Source: Flavobacterium sp. UBA7663 (GTDB lineage: Bacteria; Bacteroidota; Bacteroidia; Flavobacteriales; Flavobacteriaceae). From it: 64,000 nt of DNA. Made by a program: the position numbers and the translations under genes. The stretch covers positions 1-64,000 of the forward strand of contig NZ_DLHR01000020.1 in the NCBI RefSeq assembly GCF_002483315.1. Direction: 5' to 3'. Shown in pieces: positions 23,528-32,307 of this stretch (position 1 is the stretch's first letter; every line of letters starts with the position of its first letter). The notes beneath the pieces were generated by a model. The model was given only the letters and a program-made list of their open reading frames with translations, was not told the origin of the DNA and did not search any database.

Positions 23528-25548
23528 TGAAAAAACTTACCTACATTTTATTATTATTTACCTTTTTTGCACAAGGTCAAGTTATAAATCCAGTAAAATG
23601 GAAAACCAAAGTAGTTCAAAAATCAGAAACAGAATTTGAATTGGTTATGGATGCTACTATTGAAAATGAATGGCACATGTATTCGCAATTTACACCAGAA
23701 AACGGACCACTTCCAACTGTTTTTGATTATAAAAATGCAAAAGGAAACTTCGATTTAGTTGGAAAAACCAAAGAGAGTCCATATAAAAAAGTATACAATG
23801 ATATTTTTGAAGTTGACGAATATTATTTTGCTAAAACGGCTCAGTTTAAGCAAGTAATCAAAGTTACAAATACAAAACTTAAAGAAGTTAAAGTATATGT
23901 GGAATACCAAGTTTGTAAAGAACAATGTATTCAGCAAGATGCTACATTTACTTTTAAATTGCCTGAAATAAAAACAACTGATGTAGAAGTTTTACCTGTT
24001 TCAGATGTAAATGCAATTGATTCGACTTCTCAGAATGAAAACATTGATAAAGAAGCAACAACAGAAGTAAAGAAAGAACCTGTAGCTGATCAATCAGAAA
24101 ATGCCACTCAAGAAGAGGAAAAGAAAAGCTTATGGGGAATTTTCATTTTAGCCTTTTTAGGTGGATTTGCAGCTTTACTTACGCCTTGTGTATTCCCAAT
24201 GATACCAATGACAGTAAGTTTCTTTACAAAACAAAGTAAAACCAAAGCAGCTGGAATTCGTAATGCTTTTATTTATGGAATTTCTATCATCATTATTTAC
24301 GTTGGTTTAGGTATGCTAATTACGGCACTTTTTGGAATAGATTCTTTAAATGCGTTATCGACTAATGTATGGTTTAACTTGATATTTTTTGTAATTCTAA
24401 TCGTTTTTGCGGCTTCATTTTTAGGAGCATTTGAAATTGTTTTACCTAATTCATTTTTAAATAAAATCGACAGACAAGCTGATAGAGGTGGAATCATCGG
24501 AATCTTCTTTATGGCATTAGCCTTAGCGGTTGTTTCGTTTTCATGTACTGGACCAATTGTAGGTTCCTTATTAGGTGAATCAGCAAGACAAGGTGGAATA
24601 GGGCCAATAGTTGGAATGTTAGGTTTTTCATCTGCCATTGCGTTGCCTTTTATGTTGTTTGCTATGTTTCCAGGTTGGATGAATTCATTGCCTAAATCAG
24701 GTGGATGGTTAAATACGGTTAAAGTGTCATTAGGATTTTTAGAATTAGCTTTTGCTTTCAAATTTTTATCTAATGCCGATTTAGTTTTACAAACACATTT
24801 ATTAGAAAGAGAAGTGTTTTTAGCAATTTGGATTGCTGTTTTTGGAGCTTGGGCATTATATCTTTTCGGGAAATTAATCTTGCCTCACGATAGTCCAATG
24901 ACACATATTTCAGTGGGAAGATTATTTGTTGCTTTATTTGTTACAACATTTACCATTTATTTAATTCCTGGATTATGGGGAGCACCACTAAAAATATTGA
25001 GCGGATTTACACCACCAATGACTTATAGCGAAAGTCCATATGGAGTTGGTTATCAAAATACAGTTAGTTCTGGAGTTTCTTCTGAATCTGCTTTACCAGA
25101 AAACGCTCATATTGGTCCATTAGGAATAACGGCATTTCATGATTATGAAGAAGGTTTAGCTTATGCGAAAAAAGTAAATAAACCTGTTTTATTAGATTTC
25201 ACAGGACATGCATGTGCCAATTGTAGAAAAATGGAAGAAAATGTGTGGTCTGATGCTGAAATTTTAAAAATCTTAAAAAATGAGATTGTACTGATTTCGT
25301 TATACGGTGATGATCAACGCGAATTACCAAAAGAAGAGCAATATGTTTCTAAATCAAGAAGTGAAGTTACTACCATTGGAAAAAAATGGAGAGAGTATCA
25401 AATAGAAAGATACAACATTAATGCCCAACCTTATTACGTAGTTTTAGATGCTGAAGGTAAGGATATTTCGAAGCCAGTTGGTTATACGCCAGATGTTGAA
25501 GAATATAAAACTTGGTTAAAAGAAGGTATTTCAAAATTCAAAAAATAA
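23527..25548 (+). CDS. DsbD-like thiol:disulfide reductase (CcdA core plus thioredoxin domain)
   Basis: A 673-residue membrane protein in three parts: signal peptide and an N-terminal DsbD-alpha-like beta domain (about 20-150, with C138 and C142 in VCKEQC); a membrane core of about eight helices with the CcdA cysteines in LLTPCVFPMIPMT and VSFSCTGPIVG; and a C-terminal periplasmic thioredoxin domain with active site HACANCRKMEE. It would pass reducing electrons from cytoplasmic thioredoxin to the periplasm, feeding proteins such as the TlpA-like lipoprotein at 2413. It overlaps tilS by one base. Confidence 0.92.
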   Translation: MKKLTYILLLFTFFAQGQVINPVKWKTKVVQKSETEFELVMDATIENEWHMYSQFTPENGPLPTVFDYKNAKGNFDLVGKTKESPYKKVYNDIFEVDEYYFAKTAQFKQVIKVTNTKLKEVKVYVEYQVCKEQCIQQDATFTFKLPEIKTTDVEVLPVSDVNAIDSTSQNENIDKEATTEVKKEPVADQSENATQEEEKKSLWGIFILAFLGGFAALLTPCVFPMIPMTVSFFTKQSKTKAAGIRNAFIYGISIIIIYVGLGMLITALFGIDSLNALSTNVWFNLIFFVILIVFAASFLGAFEIVLPNSFLNKIDRQADRGGIIGIFFMALALAVVSFSCTGPIVGSLLGESARQGGIGPIVGMLGFSSAIALPFMLFAMFPGWMNSLPKSGGWLNTVKVSLGFLELAFAFKFLSNADLVLQTHLLEREVFLAIWIAVFGAWALYLFGKLILPHDSPMTHISVGRLFVALFVTTFTIYLIPGLWGAPLKILSGFTPPMTYSESPYGVGYQNTVSSGVSSESALPENAHIGPLGITAFHDYEEGLAYAKKVNKPVLLDFTGHACANCRKMEENVWSDAEILKILKNEIVLISLYGDDQRELPKEEQYVSKSRSEVTTIGKKWREYQIERYNINAQPYYVVLDAEGKDISKPVGYTPDVEEYKTWLKEGISKFKK

Positions 25549-25551
25549 ATC

Positions 25552-25579
25552 AAATCCCGAGCAATCGGGATTTTTTATT
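25552..25579 (+). terminator. terminator of the tilS-dsbD unit
   Basis: AATCCCGA / TCGGGATT with GCAA tetraloop and a T6 tail. Confidence 0.9.
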
Positions 25580-25592
25580 TCAAAAACTTTTT

Positions 25593-25600
25593 TATATTTG
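25593..25600 (+). promoter_or_regulatory. comM -7 box
   Basis: TATATTTG, a perfect -7 box 32 bp before the start. A direct repeat TATAAGCCAT (25607-25616 and 25625-25634) fills the short leader, the second copy running into the ATG. Confidence 0.6.
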
Positions 25601-25632
25601 CAACTATATAAGCCATTTAAATAGTATAAGCC

Positions 25633-27168
25633 ATGTTAGTAAAAGTATTCGGAAGCGCCGTTTTTGGCGTTGAAGCGACTACCATTACGGTAGAAGTAAA
25701 CATCGATAAAGGAATAGGATATCACTTAGTTGGTTTGCCTGATTCCGCTATAAAAGAGAGCAGTTATCGTATAGCTGCTGCACTAAAAAACAACGGGTAC
25801 CAACTTCCCGGAAAAAAAATCACCATCAACATGGCTCCGGCCGATTTACGTAAAGAAGGTTCTGCCTATGACCTTACTTTGGCTGTTGGTATTTTAGCCG
25901 CTTCTTCCCAAATTAAATCAGAAGATATCCACAATTATGTCATTATGGGTGAATTATCGCTCGATGGTGGATTACAACCCATAAAAGGAGCTTTATCAAT
26001 TGCGATTAAAGCCAAAGAAGAAGGTTTTAAAGGATTGATTTTACCCTTTCAAAATGTAAAAGAAGCTGCAATTGTTGACGGACTTGATGTTTACGGTGTT
26101 GAAAATGTATTACAAGTCATTAATTTCTTTGAAGGAAAATCAGATTTGATTCCCACTACAATAGATACCAAAGAAGAATTCAATAAAACGTTAGATTTTC
26201 CAGAACATGATTTTTCCGATGTCAAAGGTCAAGAAGGAATTAAACGTTGTATGGAAATTGCTGCAGCTGGCGGACATAATATCATTTTAATTGGTCCTCC
26301 AGGTTCAGGAAAAACAATGTTAGCCAAACGTTTGCCTAGTATTTTACCTCCAATGACGATGCGTGAAGCTTTAGAAACCACCAAAATTCATTCAGTAGCT
26401 GGAAAGACCAAAGATGTAGGTTTGATGGCACAACGTCCTTTTAGAAGTCCGCATCATACTGCGAGTTCGGTTTCTTTAGTTGGAGGTGGAAGTTATCCAC
26501 AACCGGGCGAGATTTCATTGGCACACAACGGTGTTTTGTTTTTAGACGAATTGCCTGAATTTAAGCGAGAAGTTTTAGAAGTCATGCGTCAGCCATTAGA
26601 AGATAGGGAAGTGACTATTTCAAGAGCGAAATTTACAATAACATATCCATCTTCGTTTATGTTGGTGGCAAGCATGAATCCAAGTCCAGGAGGTTATTTT
26701 AATGATCCGAATGCGCCTGTAAGTTCATCTCCAATGGAAATGCAACGGTATTTAAGTAAGATTTCGGGACCTTTATTGGATAGAATTGATATTCATATTG
26801 AAGTCACACCGGTTCCGTTTGAAAAACTAACTGAAACCCGAAAAGCAGAAAGCAGTGTTGCAATTAGAGAAAGAGTGACCAAAGCAAGAGAAATTCAATC
26901 ACAGCGATTTGAAAACTATGAATACATTCATTACAATGCGCAAATGAGTAGTAAACTAATACGCGAATTTTGTGTTTTGGATGAAGTTTCCTTACAATTG
27001 CTAAAAACAGCTATGGAACGATTGAATTTGTCTGCAAGAGCGTATGATAGAATTTTAAAAGTTTCAAGAACTATTGCTGATTTAGAGAATTCGGAGTCTA
27101 TTCAATCGCATCATATTGCAGAAGCAATTCAGTATCGCAGTTTGGATAGGGAAGGGTGGTTAGGCTAG
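25633..27168 (+). CDS. comM: YifB/ComM family Mg-chelatase-like AAA+ ATPase
   Basis: A 511-residue ATPase. N-terminal Lon-protease-like ChlI domain (about 1-170; GLPDSAIKESSYRI), Walker A GPPGSGKTMLAKR near 220, Walker B FLDELPEF, sensor VASMNPSPGGYF and the C-terminal Mg-chelatase subunit domain (SARAYDRILKVSRTIADLE). ComM proteins are hexameric helicases that promote branch migration during natural transformation. The zinc-finger Cys residues found in some homologues are not evident in MNPSPGGYFNDPNAPVSSS. Confidence 0.93.
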   Translation: MLVKVFGSAVFGVEATTITVEVNIDKGIGYHLVGLPDSAIKESSYRIAAALKNNGYQLPGKKITINMAPADLRKEGSAYDLTLAVGILAASSQIKSEDIHNYVIMGELSLDGGLQPIKGALSIAIKAKEEGFKGLILPFQNVKEAAIVDGLDVYGVENVLQVINFFEGKSDLIPTTIDTKEEFNKTLDFPEHDFSDVKGQEGIKRCMEIAAAGGHNIILIGPPGSGKTMLAKRLPSILPPMTMREALETTKIHSVAGKTKDVGLMAQRPFRSPHHTASSVSLVGGGSYPQPGEISLAHNGVLFLDELPEFKREVLEVMRQPLEDREVTISRAKFTITYPSSFMLVASMNPSPGGYFNDPNAPVSSSPMEMQRYLSKISGPLLDRIDIHIEVTPVPFEKLTETRKAESSVAIRERVTKAREIQSQRFENYEYIHYNAQMSSKLIREFCVLDEVSLQLLKTAMERLNLSARAYDRILKVSRTIADLENSESIQSHHIAEAIQYRSLDREGWLG

Positions 27169-27178
27169 TTAAAAAAGT

Positions 27179-27222
27179 AATTATTGAATTCTTCTAGAAG
27201 TAATTAGAAGAATTCAATAATT
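27179..27222. terminator. bidirectional terminator comM / DUF2452
   Basis: An 18-bp perfect stem built on ATTATTGAATTCTTCTA and its complement with loop GAAGTAAT, between convergent genes. Confidence 0.85.
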
Positions 27223-27638
27223 TAAAAGATATCTTGTTTGGAATCGATATGAATCCATTTTTTGTTGCTATTCAGTTTAAAGGAACCAATGTGTTCTTTA
27301 TTCCAGAAATCTGGGTGAATTAAAGAAAGAAAATTTGAACCGTCTTTTGCTAAGTACAAATGATATGTTTCGCCTATTATAGGTTCAAATGAATATTTAG
27401 CATTGTATAAAATTTCATTCCATTCATATTCTTGCATTAATTTTTCATATTCGGTTTTAAGTTCATTAAACTTGCTTTCGAATTCTCTATTAACATTTCG
27501 AATACCAATATTTTTCCAATCAACAACGTTATCCATTTTTATTGCTGGCGCACCTACACTTGTAGGATAAGCGAGTACATTTGCATTGTATCCATTTTCT
27601 TCAGAAAAAACTACATTATCAGGAATTTTGCTTTTCAT
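27222..27638 (-). CDS. DUF2452 family protein
   Basis: A 138-residue soluble protein matching the DUF2452 family as I know it: conserved N-terminal NVLAYPTSVGAPAIKMDNV, a central helix with heptad character (about 55-85), and a C-terminal aromatic-rich segment (YHLYLAKDGSNFLSLIHP). No signal peptide and no recognised catalytic motif. It is the last gene of a minus-strand run, 2 bp after the TIGR03643 gene, so probably cotranscribed with it. Confidence 0.75.
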   Translation of the reverse strand: MKSKIPDNVVFSEENGYNANVLAYPTSVGAPAIKMDNVVDWKNIGIRNVNREFESKFNELKTEYEKLMQEYEWNEILYNAKYSFEPIIGETYHLYLAKDGSNFLSLIHPDFWNKEHIGSFKLNSNKKWIHIDSKQDIF

Positions 27639-27640
27639 TT

Positions 27641-27931
27641 TTATCTTTTAGAAATTTTATTGTTAGTTATGGCTCTTTGAAGTTTGCACTTGAATCTATC
27701 AATGCCTTCAACTCGTTTGGCTAAATGTTTCGTTTTGCAATTTTCAACTCTTTTTCTCCATAGTTTATAGCTACTGAATTTGAGTTCTTTTTTCATTAAC
27801 GCTTTTACATCAGCCTCATTTAAAGAAAACTGAAATTTTATTGCATCAAATGGTGTTCTGTCTTCCCAAGCCATTTCAATAATTCTATCAATTTCAATAT
27901 CAGTGAAGTCTTTTTTGCACGAAACATTCAT
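27641..27931 (-). CDS. TIGR03643 / DUF2805 family protein
   Basis: A 96-residue basic protein. The conserved core IDRIIEMAWEDRTPFDAIKFQFSL-type segment (residues 13-36) followed by VKALMKKEL, SSYKLWRKRV and the TKH motif identifies the family. It looks like a small helix-turn-helix-like nucleic-acid-binding protein, but function is unproven. It is cotranscribed with DUF2452, with a candidate promoter at 27962-27969. Confidence 0.85.
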   Translation of the reverse strand: MNVSCKKDFTDIEIDRIIEMAWEDRTPFDAIKFQFSLNEADVKALMKKELKFSSYKLWRKRVENCKTKHLAKRVEGIDRFKCKLQRAITNNKISKR

Positions 27932-27961
27932 TTTGTTTAAAATTTAATTAAAAAAGTTAAA

Positions 27962-27969
27962 CAAAATTA
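27962..27969 (-). promoter_or_regulatory. candidate -7 box for TIGR03643-DUF2452
   Basis: Plus-strand CAAAATTA gives TAATTTTG on the minus strand; transcription would start about 25 nt before the ATG at 27931. Confidence 0.4.
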
Positions 27970-28003
27970 CAAAAAAAATAGTTTAAAAGGGAATAGATTT
28001 AGA

Positions 28004-28411
28004 TTATTTATGTTTTTTCCAATATTTTACACCATAGCTACAAAAAATCTCTTGTTGGGATTTGATTTTCTTTGTAGCTACGATGCAAACTTTATCATCA
28101 TCGTCTAATGTAATTTTGGAATTATTTTTAAATTCTAATTTGGAGAAAGCTTCGGCATCATTAGCATATTTAGCAAAACAATCTACATTCATAGAATCCA
28201 ATATGGAACCGTCTAACATGTTAATAAAATAGCGGTCATTACCTTCTGAAACTCTTTTTTGAGCCTCATTATCGGTTAAAATTTCTCCTTTAAAAATGGA
28301 AATAATTTCATTAGGATAAATGTCAATTGCTGTATATAAACCTTTTCCAGCATTTGTTATTTGTGAATCTTGAATGTACAAATAATCAGATTCTGGGGCT
28401 TCAATTTTCAA
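28004..28411 (-). CDS. SET domain protein (putative lysine methyltransferase)
   Basis: A 135-residue stand-alone SET domain: N-terminal GKGLYTAIDIYPNEIIS, the cofactor/substrate segment CFAKYANDAEAF, and C-terminal IKSQQEIFCSYGVKYW with the conserved Tyr of the active site. The usual NHS/C motif appears as YANDAE. It would transfer methyl groups from SAM to a protein lysine; bacterial targets are largely unknown. The start is a TTG 5 bp after the stop of the zinc peptidase gene, so the two are probably one transcript. Confidence 0.85.
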   Translation of the reverse strand: MKIEAPESDYLYIQDSQITNAGKGLYTAIDIYPNEIISIFKGEILTDNEAQKRVSEGNDRYFINMLDGSILDSMNVDCFAKYANDAEAFSKLEFKNNSKITLDDDDKVCIVATKKIKSQQEIFCSYGVKYWKKHK

Positions 28412-28416
28412 AATAG

Positions 28417-29271
28417 TTATAGTTCTTCTGCAAAAGTATCGCCTAATCGAATATCGCCCGATTTAAAGCCTTTCATAAACCATTTCATACGTTGTTCAGA
28501 TGAACCGTGAGTAAATGAATCAGGAACAACATGCCCTTGCATTTTACTTTGAATGGCATCATCGCCTACAGCATGTGCGGCACTTAGCGCTTCTTCAATG
28601 TCACCTTCTTCTAAATATTTTTGGTTGTAATGTGCCCATAATCCACCATAAAAATCGGCTTGAAGTTCTAAGCATACTGAAAGTTTATTAGCTTCGGCTT
28701 CGCTTTTAGTTTGTTGTAATTTTCTAACTTTTCCCGATGTTCCTAAAATAGTTTGTACGTGGTGACCCACTTCGTGAGCAATTACATAAGCTATAGCAAA
28801 ATCGCCACCTTTTGCACCAAAACGGGTACGAAGTTCTTCAAAAAAGGCTAAATCCATGTATACTTTTTTATCACCAGGGCAATAAAACGGACCTGAAGCT
28901 GAACTTGCTCCACCACAAGCTGTTTCTACTGAACCAGTAAACAATACCATTTTAGGTTGTTCGTAAGTTCCAAGGTTATTTTCTTCGAATATTTTGGTCC
29001 AAATATCTTCTGTATCGGCAAAAACGGTTGAAACGAATTCTCCCATTTCCTTTTCTTCAGGAGTAAGTTCTCTTTGTTCAACTTGTTCTGTTTGTTGAGC
29101 GCCTTGACTTTGTTGAATGGTATCAACAAATGGTGCTGCTTCAGGGAAAAACATTTTTACAAGAAAAAAAACAATTGCGATAGCTCCACCACCAGCAATT
29201 ACTTTTCCACCGCCCGACATTCCTCTTCTGTCTTCTACGTTGTCACTTTGACGTCTACCTCTCCATTTCAT
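28417..29271 (-). CDS. neutral zinc metallopeptidase (YpfJ family)
   Basis: A 284-residue protein with one N-terminal transmembrane helix (about 24-42) and an extracytoplasmic peptidase domain. The zinc motif is VIAHEVGHHVQ (HExxH), with a downstream LELQADFYGGLWAHY that supplies the third ligand, and the family N-terminus MKWRGRRQSDNVEDRRG. Acts in the periplasm; substrates unknown. Followed 5 bp later by the SET gene. Confidence 0.92.
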   Translation of the reverse strand: MKWRGRRQSDNVEDRRGMSGGGKVIAGGGAIAIVFFLVKMFFPEAAPFVDTIQQSQGAQQTEQVEQRELTPEEKEMGEFVSTVFADTEDIWTKIFEENNLGTYEQPKMVLFTGSVETACGGASSASGPFYCPGDKKVYMDLAFFEELRTRFGAKGGDFAIAYVIAHEVGHHVQTILGTSGKVRKLQQTKSEAEANKLSVCLELQADFYGGLWAHYNQKYLEEGDIEEALSAAHAVGDDAIQSKMQGHVVPDSFTHGSSEQRMKWFMKGFKSGDIRLGDTFAEEL

Positions 29272-29292
29272 ATGAAATATTTTTTAAAATTA

Positions 29293-30645
29293 TTAAAATC
29301 CGAAACGAACTCCTAAATATAAATCGGCTTGTTTTCCGCTATCGGCTAAAGCTGTAAATACACTGTTTGATCCTATAAAAAATCCAGATAATCTAAATCC
29401 AATACCGCTAGTAAATCCTGAAATTTCATTTGCTGCAAGAGGGGCATAAGCTTCAAACCATTTTGTGGTAAATCTTGGAATTAAAGTATAGGAATTTTGA
29501 GTAGTGATAACGTCGCTTTCACTGTCGTCACTTACTTTTTGATTGATGCTTCCTGTTACAAACCATTTTTTGGTTAATCGAACATCGGCATAAGCGTTAA
29601 TTACTGTTGGTAATTTTACTGTGTAATCTGCTGTGCTTGATGTTGATTGAAAATAAGCCGCGTTTGCTGGGTCATTTAAGATTGCTTCAATTTCAGATAA
29701 ACTTTCGGCATTTTCAAATTGATTTAAATCTAAACTTTCAAAATTATCCACATTTAAAATGTAGTTTTTGCTTAAGTTATTATCCGATTTGAAAGTCATT
29801 GAACCCATATTTTTAATTGAAAGACCTGCATTTAATCGGTAACTATTTGTATCATTTTCATCTTTCCAACGATAATTAACTGCAATATCTGTTGCAAATC
29901 CGTTAATTCCTTGAGAGAAAAATTCGTTATAGTTGCCTTGGTCGTTATAATCATCCGCTAAAACACCAGCATAAGCAATGTTTATGTTAGCAGAAGCATC
30001 AACTAAAGAAATATCTCCAAAATTATTTACGATAGTACCATTTAGATTGTCTGCTGAAAAGTTAGCATAAGCACCTGGAAATAGTAAACGTAAATTAGCA
30101 CCAACATTCAATTTATGTTTAGGTAAATCGATTAAGTTTCTTGCAATTGTAAATCCAAGTTCTCCCCAAGTAGTTGCATTTAATCTTTGATTATCGTTTG
30201 AAGAAATCATTGTTTGAGAAAAAATATTACTTAATTCGCCATTCTGAATAGCATCTCCTAATTTTGAATCTACATTGATCGCATTAGCTTTTATGTTAGC
30301 TATTGAAGTAATTCCGAAACCCCATTTTTGATATTTAAAGGCAAAAGAAGGACCAAGAATTTGTGCATCTAGCCTTAAATTAACTGCTTCATCGCCTTCA
30401 AAAATTTTATCTTCTAAGTTATCTCCGCTAACTAAATCGCTAAAGGTTAGTTTGTTATTTGCCATTCCCAAAGAAAAATTGAAAATATTCGCTTCAAATT
30501 TAGTATTCATATTAACTAATTCAGCGGGATTGTTATTAGCATTCAACAAACCACCTCTTTTAGAGGTAGAAATTCCACTAAAATGTTCTTGGGAATAGGA
30601 GGAAAAAGCCGTAATTAAAGCAAGAGAAAGAATTAAATTTTTCAT
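29293..30645 (-). CDS. DUF5723 family outer-membrane protein
   Basis: A 450-residue exported protein. The signal peptide (MKNLILSLALITAFSSYSQ) places the start at 30645 rather than 54 bp upstream. The rest alternates short beta strands with turn-rich Asn/Asp segments and ends in the aromatic LYLGVRFGF, as in outer-membrane beta-barrels, and matches the DUF5723 family common in Bacteroidota. No enzymatic motif. The gene lies just after the RluA-type synthase gene and before the zinc peptidase, all on one strand. Confidence 0.85.
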   Translation of the reverse strand: MKNLILSLALITAFSSYSQEHFSGISTSKRGGLLNANNNPAELVNMNTKFEANIFNFSLGMANNKLTFSDLVSGDNLEDKIFEGDEAVNLRLDAQILGPSFAFKYQKWGFGITSIANIKANAINVDSKLGDAIQNGELSNIFSQTMISSNDNQRLNATTWGELGFTIARNLIDLPKHKLNVGANLRLLFPGAYANFSADNLNGTIVNNFGDISLVDASANINIAYAGVLADDYNDQGNYNEFFSQGINGFATDIAVNYRWKDENDTNSYRLNAGLSIKNMGSMTFKSDNNLSKNYILNVDNFESLDLNQFENAESLSEIEAILNDPANAAYFQSTSSTADYTVKLPTVINAYADVRLTKKWFVTGSINQKVSDDSESDVITTQNSYTLIPRFTTKWFEAYAPLAANEISGFTSGIGFRLSGFFIGSNSVFTALADSGKQADLYLGVRFGF

Positions 30646-30658
30646 AGATTTTAAATAA

Positions 30659-31354
30659 TTAGAGTGAATTCCAAATACTATCTTTTGGTGTTGTTGCATT
30701 AAAAGTAATAATTTCTTTTGAAACAGGGTGCGTTAGTGTTAATTTTCTAGCATGTAAATGAATACCACCATCTGTATTGCTTCTATCAAAACCATATTTT
30801 AAATCGCCTTTTATTGGACAACCGATGGCTTGTAATTGTGCTCTAATTTGATGATGTCTTCCCGTGTGTAAATCAATTTTCAATACAAAATAATTATCTA
30901 ATTTCTTGATGATTTGATAACTTAAACTTGCTTTTTTGCTTTCGGGAACTTCTTTTAAATGTGCTTTTGATGTATTGTTTTTCGTATTTCTTTTTAAAAA
31001 ATGAACTAAAGTATCTTTTTCTTTGGGAGGACAATTTTTCACTACTGCCCAGTACGTTTTTTGTGTTTCTCTATTTTTAAAAGTTTCATTTAAACGAGTA
31101 AGTGCTTTTGAAGTTTTTGCAAAAACAACAATTCCAGTGGTAGGCCTGTCTAAACGATGAACAACTCCTAAAAAAACATCTCCAGGTTTGTTGTATTTTT
31201 CTTTGATGTATTCTTTAACCACATCCGAAAGTGGTTTATCTCCGGTTTTATCACCTTGAACAATATCGCCAACACGTTTATTAATGACAATTATGTGATT
31301 GTCTTCGTGGAGGATTTGAAGATTATTTTTTGTAGAAATTTCTTTAGTAGACAC
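30659..31354 (-). CDS. RluA family pseudouridine synthase
   Basis: A 231-residue RNA-modifying enzyme without an S4 domain. The catalytic Asp is in HRLDRPTTGIVVFAK, with LHTGRHHQIRAQL and HLHARKLTLTHP as later family motifs. It isomerises uridine in rRNA or tRNA; which site cannot be told. The start is a GTG 2 bp from the panB stop, so it is probably coupled to panB. Confidence 0.93.
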   Translation of the reverse strand: MSTKEISTKNNLQILHEDNHIIVINKRVGDIVQGDKTGDKPLSDVVKEYIKEKYNKPGDVFLGVVHRLDRPTTGIVVFAKTSKALTRLNETFKNRETQKTYWAVVKNCPPKEKDTLVHFLKRNTKNNTSKAHLKEVPESKKASLSYQIIKKLDNYFVLKIDLHTGRHHQIRAQLQAIGCPIKGDLKYGFDRSNTDGGIHLHARKLTLTHPVSKEIITFNATTPKDSIWNSL

Positions 31355-31356
31355 AA

Positions 31357-32175
31357 TTAATATTGTTCGTTTGCATTTGGGAAATCTTTCGATTTTACAT
31401 CGGTAACATATTGTCCGATTGCTTTTGTCATTTGATCGTATAAATCTAAATAACGACGTAAGAATCTAGGGCTAAACTCGTTATTCATTCCTAACATGTC
31501 GTGAATTACCAAAACTTGTCCGTCAACGCCACCACCAGCACCAATTCCAATTACAGGAATTGAGATACTTTTTGCCACTTTTTCTGCCAACGCAGCAGGA
31601 ATTTTTTCTAAAACTAAGGCAAAACAACCTAATTTCTCAAGCATTTTTGCATCTTCCAACAACTTTTCGGCTTCAGCATCTTCTTTTGCTCTAACCGTAT
31701 ATGTTCCAAATTTATAAATAGATTGTGGTGTTAAACCCAAATGCCCCATAACAGGAATTCCAGCGTTTAATATTTTTTTTATAGAATCTTTAATTTCGCT
31801 TCCACCTTCTAATTTTACTGCATGTCCGCCACTTTCTTTCATAATTCTGATAGATGAACGCAAAGCTTCTTTAGAGTCGGATTGATAGCTCCCGAAAGGT
31901 AAATCAACTACAACCAAAGCTCTTTCGCATGCGCGTACAACACTTGATGCGTGATATATCATTTGGTCAAGTGTAATAGGAAGTGTAGTCTCATGTCCCG
32001 CCATAACATTACTTGCTGAATCACCAACTAAAATGACATCAACACCAGCAGAATCTACAATTTTTGCCATTGTAAAATCATAAGAAGTTAACATAGAGAT
32101 TTTTTCTCCATTTTCTTTCATTTCAATTAGTGTTTTTGTTGTGATTCTTTTGTAATCTTTCTTCGCTACTGACAT
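31357..32175 (-). CDS. panB: 3-methyl-2-oxobutanoate hydroxymethyltransferase
   Basis: A 272-residue (beta/alpha)8 enzyme, first committed step of pantothenate synthesis: transfers a hydroxymethyl group from methylene-tetrahydrofolate to ketoisovalerate. Motifs: SMLTSYDFTMAKIVDSAGVD, LVGDSASNVMAGHETTLPI (metal-binding Asp), MGHLGLTPQS and IGIGAGGGVDGQVLVIHD. The start MSVAKKDY at 32175 is preferred to one 24 bp upstream because a promoter box (32197-32204) overlaps the longer version. No panC nearby. Confidence 0.96.
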   Translation of the reverse strand: MSVAKKDYKRITTKTLIEMKENGEKISMLTSYDFTMAKIVDSAGVDVILVGDSASNVMAGHETTLPITLDQMIYHASSVVRACERALVVVDLPFGSYQSDSKEALRSSIRIMKESGGHAVKLEGGSEIKDSIKKILNAGIPVMGHLGLTPQSIYKFGTYTVRAKEDAEAEKLLEDAKMLEKLGCFALVLEKIPAALAEKVAKSISIPVIGIGAGGGVDGQVLVIHDMLGMNNEFSPRFLRRYLDLYDQMTKAIGQYVTDVKSKDFPNANEQY

Positions 32176-32196
32176 GTTTTTATAGTATTTGAAACA

Positions 32197-32204
32197 CAAA
32201 GGTA
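32197..32204 (-). promoter_or_regulatory. panB -7 box
   Basis: Plus-strand CAAAGGTA reads TACCTTTG on the minus strand and gives a short leader of about 15 nt. Confidence 0.55.
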
Positions 32205-32224
32205 ATAAATGTTATATTCTTTTT

Positions 32225-32291
32225 ACGGCACTTGAAAAATATTTATCAAATATTAAATTTATGTTAAATTATTGCAGTAATTTAGTGCCGT
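32225..32291. repeat. inverted octamer ACGGCACT/AGTGCCGT between panB and nhaD
   Basis: ACGGCACT (32225-32232) and AGTGCCGT (32284-32291) are perfect inverted copies, the left one upstream of the panB promoter and the right one 17 bp before the nhaD ATG. They are strikingly GC-rich for this spacer and may be operator half-sites or a weak stem. Confidence 0.4.
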
Positions 32292-32307
32292 TTTAAAAAA
32301 TAGAAAA

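Noticed and set aside
25633..27168. Possible transformation or defence island around comM
   Set aside because: comM is a core gene in this group and its neighbours are housekeeping genes; no com or pilus genes are present.
28926..29129. Open frame antiparallel or shifted within the zinc peptidase gene
   Set aside because: It overlaps the peptidase in another frame of the same strand, and the peptidase frame has clear family motifs.
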